Shown here: piece by piece, positions 28,137 to 33,404 of the stretch | How positions within the stretch are numbered: position 1 is the first letter of the stretch | Layout of the letters: each line of letters starts with the position of its first letter | Assembly: GCF_002750855.1 (NCBI RefSeq) | Contig: NZ_NWUC01000015.1 | Span: forward strand, 1-33,404 | Direction: 5' to 3' | DNA from: Neopararhizobium haloflavum | GTDB lineage: Bacteria > Pseudomonadota > Alphaproteobacteria > Rhizobiales > Rhizobiaceae | Length of the DNA stretch: 33,404 nt | Notes under the pieces: generated by a model | What the model was told of the DNA's origin: nothing | The model's database searches: none | What the model saw: the letters and a program-made list of their open reading frames with translations, nothing else | Program-made: the position numbers and the translations under genes

Positions 28137-28520
28137 ATGACCGAATCGAGCCTGAAGATCGCGGACGAGACCGAGGCTGCCAAGCAGCCTGCATCCGCGA
28201 TTCCGAATGATGAACTCGCCCGCATGACGGATGACATCGTTGCTGCGCTCAAGACCGTGTACGATCCCGAAATTCCGGCCGATATCTACGAGCTTGGGCT
28301 GATCTACAGGATCGATGTCGAGGATGATCGCATGGTCAAGATCGACATGACCCTGACGGCGCCGGGCTGTCCGGTCGCCGGCGAGATGCCGGGATGGGTG
28401 GAGAATGCTGTCGCGACAGTCGAGGGTGTTTCGGGTGTCGACGTCAACCTGACATTCGACCCGCCCTGGACCCCCGACCGCATGAGCGAGGAAGCGCAAG
28501 TTGCCGTGGGTTGGTACTGA
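28137..28520 (+). CDS. sufT: SufT-like Fe-S maturation protein (DUF59/MIP18)
   Basis: A 127-residue protein with a charged N-terminal 25 residues, then a DUF59 domain: DIVAALKTVYDPEIPADIYE, LGLIYRIDVEDD, the cysteine-containing LTAPGCPVAGEMPGWV and the end DPPWTPDRMSEEAQ. Proteins of this type in suf operons are called SufT and help mature Fe-S proteins. ATG 28137 has AAGGA 8 bases upstream; an in-frame ATG at 28128 has no good site and would overlap that signal. It sits between sufS and sufA in a 49-base and 89-base spacing. Confidence 0.9.
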   Translation: MTESSLKIADETEAAKQPASAIPNDELARMTDDIVAALKTVYDPEIPADIYELGLIYRIDVEDDRMVKIDMTLTAPGCPVAGEMPGWVENAVATVEGVSGVDVNLTFDPPWTPDRMSEEAQVAVGWY

Positions 28521-28609
28521 GCGGTTGCAGCATCTACCTCGGCACACTACCTTTGCTGCAGGTAATTTGATTTGATGCAAGCGCCTGATGGCGCGGGAGC
28601 AGAAGACTG

Positions 28610-29008
28610 ATGGGTCAGTTCGCCGTGATGACCATGACCGATGCCGCCGCCGAGCGCGTTCGTGCGATCGTCGGCAATGCCAGCGAGCCGGCGAAGGGTA
28701 TTCGCCTCGGCATCAAGAAGGGCGGTTGCGCCGGCATGGAATACACGGTCGACCTCGCCACCGAAGCGCGGCCGGCCGATGACGTTGTCGAACGTGACGG
28801 CGCGCGCGTTTACGTTGCGCCGGAAGCGGTCCTGTTCCTTTTGGGCACTGAAATGGACTTCGAGGTCACGACGCTGCGTTCCGGCTTCGTGTTCAACAAC
28901 CCCAACCAGACATCGGCCTGCGGCTGCGGCGAGTCGGTGGAGCTCAAGGCGGCGGATCTGCAGGCGCTCGCCCGCTCGGAAGGGTCTGTGGTTCGCGCCG
29001 GCTCCTGA
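28610..29008 (+). CDS. sufA: A-type Fe-S carrier protein SufA/IscA
   Basis: A 132-residue A-type carrier (HesB family) that receives clusters from SufBCD and passes them to target proteins. The three cluster ligands are visible: Cys40 in KKGGCAGMEY and Cys104 and Cys106 in TSACGCGESV. The protein is slightly longer than E. coli SufA (122 aa) through a C-terminal tail. GGGAG at 28595-28599 supports ATG 28610, though a second in-frame ATG lies at 28628. Last gene of the suf operon. Confidence 0.95.
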   Translation: MGQFAVMTMTDAAAERVRAIVGNASEPAKGIRLGIKKGGCAGMEYTVDLATEARPADDVVERDGARVYVAPEAVLFLLGTEMDFEVTTLRSGFVFNNPNQTSACGCGESVELKAADLQALARSEGSVVRAGS

Positions 29009-29068
29009 GGTTTTTCTCGCTCTGCCGCGCCTTCACACTCGCGTGATACTGCCCGGAACCATTCTCCT

Positions 29069-29090
29069 TGTCTGCCGTTTTTCGCAGACA
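29069..29090 (+). promoter_or_regulatory. Hairpin just before a micro-protein ribosome site
   Basis: TGTCTGC (29069-29075) and GCAGACA (29084-29090) form a perfect 7-bp stem with an 8-base T-rich loop (CGTTTTTC). It ends 5 bases before GGAG (29096-29099) of the 24-residue peptide gene. It may end sufA transcription weakly or tune translation of the peptide; the T-run is in the loop, not after the stem. Confidence 0.35.
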
Positions 29091-29106
29091 TCTATGGAGA
29101 GTGCGT

Positions 29107-29181
29107 ATGCATACGATCATTTATATTGTTGGCCTCGTCGTCGTCATCGGCTTCATCCTGTCGCTGCTGGGCATCGTCTGA
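29107..29181 (+). CDS. 24-residue single-span membrane micro-protein
   Basis: An ATG at 29107, with GGAGA at 29096-29100 at ideal distance, opens 24 codons: MHTIIYIVGLVVVIGFILSL then LGIV and TGA. Almost the whole peptide is one hydrophobic transmembrane helix with only a His and a Tyr at the start. I do not know a function. Peptides of similar sequence are, as far as I recall, common as unannotated or hypothetical proteins in alphaproteobacteria. It lies between sufA and another small membrane protein on the same strand, 69 bases upstream of it. Confidence 0.6.
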   Translation: MHTIIYIVGLVVVIGFILSLLGIV

Positions 29182-29250
29182 CCTCACCCGAACCTTCCCC
29201 TTGAGGAGGCCGCCGACCCGTGATCGGCAGGGTGGCCGAGGAGAGCTTTC

Positions 29251-29397
29251 ATGGAACTCATTCTCATCATCATTCTGGTCCTGTTGCTGATCGGCGCCCT
29301 GCCGCGTTGGGGACACAGCCGCAATTGGGGCTACGGCCCATCCGGCGGCTTGGGCCTCGTGATCGTCATCGTGATCATCGTCCTTTTGGTCGCCTAG
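29251..29397 (+). CDS. 48-residue DUF3309-type small membrane protein
   Basis: ATG 29251 with GAGGAGAG just upstream encodes 48 residues: hydrophobic MELILIIILVLLLIGALPRW, a polar Gly/Trp-rich turn HSRNWGYGPSGGLG, and a second hydrophobic helix of Leu, Val and Ile to the stop. This two-span hairpin with the LPxWxHSRxWGYGPSGG core is the DUF3309 pattern, common in Proteobacteria and of unknown function. Short family members are often missed in annotation. No signal peptide; inner membrane location expected. Confidence 0.8.
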   Translation: MELILIIILVLLLIGALPRWGHSRNWGYGPSGGLGLVIVIVIIVLLVA

Positions 29398-29419
29398 CCG
29401 TTTGCCAAGGCGAAGCGAA

Positions 29420-29437
29420 GCGATCGTCAGCGATCGC
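29420..29437 (+). promoter_or_regulatory. Tight hairpin downstream of the DUF3309 gene
   Basis: GCGATCG (29420-29426), loop TCAG, CGATCGC (29431-29437): a perfect 7-bp stem 22 bases after the DUF3309 stop. No T-run follows. It may stabilise the upstream mRNA end or be part of the dctP leader. Confidence 0.3.
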
Positions 29438-29570
29438 AGACGGTAATGTCCCCGCTGGACTACGCGCTGTGGCTATGCCATGTGACAGCAAGCGTGGGGC
29501 GGCGGGGCAATCATTCTCCATTGTCGCCCGACGAACAGATTTACGGGTTCAGACAGTGGAGGAAACCTCA

Positions 29571-30668
29571 ATGGATCGCCGTTCATTCATCAAGAAGGCT
29601 GGCTTTGCCGGCGCCGGCCTTGCAGCAAGCACGGCTCTGGCGGCACCCGCCATCGCTCAGGAAAACCAGACCTGGCGCATGGTCACGACATGGCCGAAGA
29701 ACTTTCCCGGGCTCGGTGTCGGCGCGCAGCGCCTTGCCGACCGCATCACGGCCGCCTCGGGCGGACGCCTGACCATTCAGGTCTATTCCGCTGGTGAACT
29801 CGTGCCGCCGCTTCAGTCGCTCGACGCCGTCATCGACGGATCGGCCGAGATGAGCCACGGCGCTGCCTATTACTGGCAGAACAAGACGCAGGCCCTGAAC
29901 TTCTTCACCGGCGTGCCGTTCGGCATGACGTCGCGCGAGCTGACGGGCTGGGTGCGCTATCTCGGCGGCCAGGAAATCTGGGACGAAATCTACGATCAGT
30001 ATGGCGTCCAGGGCTTCCTTTCGGGCGATACCGGCACGCAGGCCGGCGGCTGGTTCCGCAACGAACTGACCGGACTTGGCGATGTCGAAGGCCTTCGCTT
30101 CCGCACCCCCGGCCTCGGTGGCCAGGTCTGGGAGCGTCTCGGCGCATCGGTTACCAACATGGCCGCCGGCGAAATCTTCCAGGCCCTTCAGTCCGGCACG
30201 CTCGATGCGGCCGAATTCGTCGGCCCCTACAACGACCTCGCGCTCGGCTTCTACCAGATCGCCAAGAACTACTACTTCCCAAGCTTCATCGAGCCGGGCC
30301 TTGCGACCGAGCTCGTTGTCGACAAGGCGAAGTACACGGCGCTGTCGGACGACCTGCAGGCGATCATCCGTGACTGCTGCCAGGCCGAATACGATGCCGT
30401 CGCCGCCGATTTCGCAGCGAATGACCCGCGTGCGCTGCAGACGTTGATCGACGAGCATGGCGTCAACATTCTGCAGTTCCCGGACGAGATCATGGAAGCC
30501 GGCGCCAACGCGGCCAAGGAAATCCTGACCGAACTGCGCGATTCGGGCGACGAACTGACCAAGAAGACGGCGGAAAGCTTCATTTCCGGTCTCCAGACCG
30601 TTCGCCGCAAGACCCAAGGCACCGATTCGCTCTTCATCCAGGCGCGCGAGCGTTTCTTCGAGATCTGA
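29571..30668 (+). CDS. dctP: TRAP transporter substrate-binding protein (DctP/TakP-like), Tat-exported
   Basis: A 365-residue periplasmic binding protein. The N-terminus MDRRSFIKKAGFAGAGLAAS is a twin-arginine signal (Arg3-Arg4), with likely cleavage after Ala29 in APAIAQ. The mature part starts WRMVTTWPKNFPGLGVGAQR and resembles the alpha-keto-acid-binding TakP group (segments GWFRNELTGLGDVEGLRFRT and EFVGPYNDLALGFYQIAKNY). Ligand is therefore probably an organic acid, not proven. GGAGGAAA is upstream. It faces dctM, dctQ on the opposite strand. An upstream in-frame extension to 29220 overlaps the DUF3309 gene and is rejected. Confidence 0.92.
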   Translation: MDRRSFIKKAGFAGAGLAASTALAAPAIAQENQTWRMVTTWPKNFPGLGVGAQRLADRITAASGGRLTIQVYSAGELVPPLQSLDAVIDGSAEMSHGAAYYWQNKTQALNFFTGVPFGMTSRELTGWVRYLGGQEIWDEIYDQYGVQGFLSGDTGTQAGGWFRNELTGLGDVEGLRFRTPGLGGQVWERLGASVTNMAAGEIFQALQSGTLDAAEFVGPYNDLALGFYQIAKNYYFPSFIEPGLATELVVDKAKYTALSDDLQAIIRDCCQAEYDAVAADFAANDPRALQTLIDEHGVNILQFPDEIMEAGANAAKEILTELRDSGDELTKKTAESFISGLQTVRRKTQGTDSLFIQARERFFEI

Positions 30669-30695
30669 CTTTCGTCAATTTCGATCGGCAATTGG

Positions 30696-30725
30696 AAAGG
30701 CCCGGAGCGAACGCTCCGGGCCTTT
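30696..30725. terminator. Bidirectional terminator between dctP and dctM
   Basis: A 13-bp stem, AAAGGCCCGGAGC (30696-30708) with GCTCCGGGCCTTT (30713-30725), has a GAAC tetraloop. The terminal A/T pairs supply U-tracts on either strand. It lies between convergent genes (dctP stop 30668, dctM stop 30753), so it probably ends both transcripts. Confidence 0.92.
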
Positions 30726-30752
30726 CTCGTTCTCCCGGCCCAGCAAGGCCTG

Positions 30753-32144
30753 TCAGCTGTAGATCCAGCGCGGCAGCCAGGTGGCGATCTCCGGGAAGAT
30801 GAACATGATCAGGATCGCGATCACCTGGAGCCCCACGAAGGGAATGATGCCGCGATAGATCATGCCGGTCGACACCCGGTTCGGTGCAACGCCGCGCAGG
30901 TAGAACAGGGCAAATCCGAAGGGCGGCGTCAGAAAACTCGTCTGCAGGTTTACGCCGATGATGACGCCGAGCCAGACCGGATCCACGCCGAGATTGAGCA
31001 GGACCGGCGCTGTGATCGGCACGACGATGAAGATGATTTCGAACGTATCGAGAATGAAGCCGAGCACGAACATCATCAGCATGACGACGAGGATGGCACC
31101 GGTGACACCGCCGGGCAGGGCGGTCAGGATCTCGTGGACGAGATTGTCGCCGCCCATCAGCCGGAAGACGATGGAGAAGACCGAGGCGCCGAGAAGGATG
31201 ACGAACACCATGGATGTGATCGTCGCGGTGGCGATGGTCACCTCGCGCAGAACGCTGAAGGACAGGCGCCACCTGGCGGCGGCGAGCACCGTTGCGCCGA
31301 CGGCGCCGACCGATGCCGCTTCCGTCGGCGTCGCGATGCCGCCGAGGATCGATCCGAGCACGGCGACGATGAGAAGAAGCGGCGGGACGAGGGCGACGAT
31401 CACCTCGCGCGCCAGATGCTTCTTCTCGTCCTCGGGGACGGGCGTTGCCGGACAGCTTTGCGGATCGGTGATCGCCTTGAACACCATCCAGGCGAGATAG
31501 AGGCTGACCAGCAAAAGGCCGGGGAAGATGGCGCCGGCGAATAGGTCGCCGACTGAAACGGGCGCGGGAGCGAAATTGCCCTTGGCCATCTGCACCTGCG
31601 CGTTGATGCCGGACAGCATGTCGCCCATGAAGATCAGGACCGTCGAGGGCGGGATGATCTGCCCGAGCGTGCCGGAGGCGCATATGACGCCGGTGGCAAG
31701 CTTCGGATCGTAGCCGGCACGCAACATCGCGGGCAGCGAGATCAGGCCCATCGTGACGACGGTCGCACCCACCACGCCGGTGGAGGCGGCGAGCAGCGCG
31801 CCGACGATGATGACCGACATGCCGAGGCCGCCGCGCATGTTGCCGAAGAGCTTGCCCATGGTGAGCAGCAACTGCTCGGCGATCTTGGAGCGCTCGAGCA
31901 TCACGCCCATGAAGATGAAGAGCGGGACGGCGACGAGCACCTCATTGGTCATGAAGCCGACATAGCGGGCGGCGAGCGAACCGAAATTGGAGGGGTCGAA
32001 CACCCCGATCATCATGCCGAGCGCACCGAACAGCAGCGACACGCCGGCCAGCGTGAAGGCAACGGGGAAGCCGAGCATCAGCACCGCGATGATGCCGAAG
32101 AACATGAGGCCGGCGAGGATTTCGCCGATCAGTACGAGGTCCAT
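30753..32144 (-). CDS. dctM: TRAP transporter large permease subunit DctM
   Basis: A 463-residue, highly hydrophobic inner-membrane protein of the TRAP-T large permease family, with about a dozen membrane segments. Diagnostic segments are VAVPLFIFMGVMLERSKIAE, LGQIIPPSTVLIFMGDMLSG, GGIATPTEAASVGAVGAT and NLQTSFLTPPFGFALFYLRG. It works with DctQ and a periplasmic binding protein to import a carboxylate using a sodium gradient. Its start lies six bases after the dctQ stop, with GGGGAG (9 bases upstream) at the end of dctQ. Confidence 0.96.
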   Translation of the reverse strand: MDLVLIGEILAGLMFFGIIAVLMLGFPVAFTLAGVSLLFGALGMMIGVFDPSNFGSLAARYVGFMTNEVLVAVPLFIFMGVMLERSKIAEQLLLTMGKLFGNMRGGLGMSVIIVGALLAASTGVVGATVVTMGLISLPAMLRAGYDPKLATGVICASGTLGQIIPPSTVLIFMGDMLSGINAQVQMAKGNFAPAPVSVGDLFAGAIFPGLLLVSLYLAWMVFKAITDPQSCPATPVPEDEKKHLAREVIVALVPPLLLIVAVLGSILGGIATPTEAASVGAVGATVLAAARWRLSFSVLREVTIATATITSMVFVILLGASVFSIVFRLMGGDNLVHEILTALPGGVTGAILVVMLMMFVLGFILDTFEIIFIVVPITAPVLLNLGVDPVWLGVIIGVNLQTSFLTPPFGFALFYLRGVAPNRVSTGMIYRGIIPFVGLQVIAILIMFIFPEIATWLPRWIYS

Positions 32145-32150
32145 GAAAAC

Positions 32151-32708
32151 TTACTCCCCGTCGGCTTCGTCGACGTAGCGAAGGTGGGCCGGCAACAGCT
32201 GCTCGCGTCCGGCCAGGACGAGAATGGCGCGTGCGGCCATGGCGATGCCCTGCAGCGCAAGGACGGCGGCGAAGACGAAAATGAAACTCTTGAGAACATA
32301 AAGGCCCGGCATTCCGCCGTAATTCGCCGAGCCTTCACCGATGCGCCACGACCGCAGGACATAGGTCCAGCTGTAGATGGTGACGATGACGGTGAACGGG
32401 ATGAGGAAGACGACGACGCCGAAAAGGTCGACCAGCGCCTTCCGCCGGATCGGCGCCGGCCGGTAGAAGATGTCGACGCGGACATGGTCGTTGCGCAGCA
32501 GGGCATAGCCCGCGATGCCCATGAACATCACGCCGTTCAGCCAGACATAGAGATCCTGCATCCAGATGAAGGAGGCGGAAAAGGCGTAGCGCTGGACGAC
32601 GACCGTGAAGCAGACGAGGACGATGGCGAGAGACAGCCAGGCCATGATCTGCCCGAAGACGCGATTGAAGCCGCTGATCGCGCGGACGAGTTGAGCTAGA
32701 AAGTGCAT
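32151..32708 (-). CDS. dctQ: TRAP transporter small permease subunit DctQ
   Basis: A 185-residue membrane protein with four predicted spans, the length and topology of DctQ. The segments MAWLSLAIVLVCFTVVVQRY, FIWMQDLYVWLNGVMFMGIA (with the typical W-x-[ED] pattern) and LRNDHVRVDIFY are characteristic. ATG 32708 (MHFLAQLVRAI) is chosen; the in-frame extension to 32882 is Pro/Arg-rich without family similarity. The ribosome site is weak (GAGGGCCGG). Transcribed with dctM, first in the pair. Confidence 0.93.
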   Translation of the reverse strand: MHFLAQLVRAISGFNRVFGQIMAWLSLAIVLVCFTVVVQRYAFSASFIWMQDLYVWLNGVMFMGIAGYALLRNDHVRVDIFYRPAPIRRKALVDLFGVVVFLIPFTVIVTIYSWTYVLRSWRIGEGSANYGGMPGLYVLKSFIFVFAAVLALQGIAMAARAILVLAGREQLLPAHLRYVDEADGE

Positions 32709-33018
32709 CGATATCCGGCCCTCGGCTGGTGGCGGGCGCAATCCGGGTGGAGGCAACAGTCGGGGTGAAGCGCCGGTTCGACGCGAACCATGTGCCAGAC
32801 GACGGAAGGCCTCCTCCCGAGCGGTGCCCTCGAATGACTGGCGCACTCGATAGACTGCTTGCCCTGCCGGCGCAACCGCCATTGGTTCAATCGATTCAAA
32901 TTGCGGTGAGGGCGCGATGGCTATTCACCAAGTGACGTTCGAGGACAAGGCGTGACACCGGGCGCTGGAATTTGATCACGGCGGGGCTGCCCTTCGCCAA
33001 GGCTGCGGGCGTTCGTCT
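32709..33018. other. Gap upstream of dctQ without a convincing gene
   Basis: This 310-base stretch should hold the promoter of dctQM on the minus strand, but I see no good -35/-10 pair. Short open frames on both strands lack ribosome sites, initiator context and recognisable motifs; for example ATG at about 32919 gives only MAIHQVTFEDKA. The part near 32700-32880 is Pro/Arg-rich in frame with dctQ, typical of GC-rich non-coding DNA. Confidence 0.5.
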
Positions 33019-33020
33019 CT

Positions 33021-33246
33021 GAAATCGCGGTGCGATTTCTGACCTTCGGTCATCGTTCCTCACCCCCTCACCAGTAAAATCTAGCACTTAGCTTGCGCTA
33101 AGATGCTGATTTTACGTCCTCTCCCACAAAGGGGAGAGGTAGGTTGTTGCGCTCTCCTCGCGTCACCTCTCCCCCTTCGTGGGAGAGGACGCGATTTCCT
33201 GGGCTTGGGCGCAAGACCAAGTCCTTGGAAATCGCTGGTGAGGGGG
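33021..33246. repeat. Composite palindromic intergenic repeat
   Basis: A run of nested and consecutive inverted repeats. Outer 12-bp arms CCCCCTCACCAG (33063-33074) and CTGGTGAGGGGG (33235-33246) enclose three hairpins: GTAAAATC...GATTTTAC (33074-33115, with inner AGCA and TTAGC pairs), 23-24 base arms at 33118-33140 and 33165-33188 rich in CCTCTCCC/GGGAGAGG, and GCGATTTCC...GGAAATCGC (33191-33235). A partial copy, GAAATCGC-GGT-GCGATTTC (33021-33039) and TGACC-TTC-GGTCA (33040-33052), precedes. The make-up (CTCTCCC...GGGAGAGG) is like dispersed intergenic repeats of Rhizobiales. No coding capacity is supported. Confidence 0.75.
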
Positions 33247-33340
33247 CCGCGATGACGCCGGTTCGCCCGCACGGCTCCCGCACACGCCTTCTGCCCGACA
33301 CGGCCTTGGCCGCCCGGTGGATGAAAGAGGCAATCTGGAT

Positions 33341-33404
33341 ACGGAGCGCGAAGACCGTGCCGTGATGCAGATTGGATGGAGATGGCGCGGGTTTCGCGCT
33401 CCGT
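33341..33404. repeat. 12-bp inverted repeat at the window edge
   Basis: ACGGAGCGCGAA (33341-33352) and TTCGCGCTCCGT (33393-33404) are perfect inverted copies 40 bases apart; the right arm is cut exactly by the window end, so it may extend. The enclosed DNA is not recognisably coding. It could be part of another repeat element or a regulatory palindrome of a gene beyond the window. Confidence 0.45.

Noticed and set aside
33144-33365. 73-codon plus-strand frame near the right end
   Set aside because: Its first half is made of the palindromic repeat and the rest shows no motif; no ribosome site before the start.

Overview
The window is GC-rich chromosomal DNA from an alphaproteobacterium, most likely of the order Hyphomicrobiales (Rhizobiales). 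The main evidence is gene order. The 3' end of tuf runs straight into an S10-spc-alpha ribosomal super-operon in which adk sits between secY and rpsM, rpsD and rpmJ are absent, and S14 is the long zinc-free form. Further along is a suf cluster in the order cysteine desulfurase-sufB-C-D-sufS-sufT-sufA, with an Irr-like palindrome in front of it and no iscR. I cannot name a genus from the sequence.

Layout. 1-14731: end of tuf, then 27 same-strand genes (rpsJ to rplQ) with tight spacing, several start/stop overlaps and a strong terminator after rplQ. The longer gaps (before rpsJ, rplC, secY, rpsM and rpoA) each carry perfect stem-loops that the genes do not explain. 14778-18311 (minus): a large secreted-type nuclease with duplicated lamin-tail domains and duplicated CBM2-like domains. 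18513-19769 (minus): tyrS. 19896-21053 (plus): anmK, ending stop-to-stop against a minus-strand alpha/beta hydrolase (21054-21731). 21791-21842: a candidate promoter overlapped at the start site by a near-perfect 21-bp palindrome. 21964-29008: the seven-gene Fe-S assembly operon. 29107-29397: two very small membrane proteins (24 and 48 aa). 29571-32708: a TRAP transporter with a Tat-exported binding protein on plus, convergent with dctQM on minus. 32709-33404: no convincing gene, but a composite palindromic repeat of about 180-230 bp and a second inverted repeat at the very end.

How the parts work together. The first 14.7 kb makes ribosomal proteins of both subunits, the SecY translocon channel, adenylate kinase and the RNA polymerase alpha subunit. 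In the suf block, two desulfurases supply sulfur, SufBCD is the scaffold, and SufT and SufA are maturation and carrier factors; the upstream palindrome suggests iron control. AnmK recycles anhydro-muramic acid, TyrS charges tRNA-Tyr, and the TRAP system imports an organic acid.

I see no CRISPR array, phage, transposase, defence island, tRNA or rRNA. The observations most worth following up are the suf operator, the nuclease architecture, the structured rplO-secY gap, the micro-proteins and the palindromic repeat.
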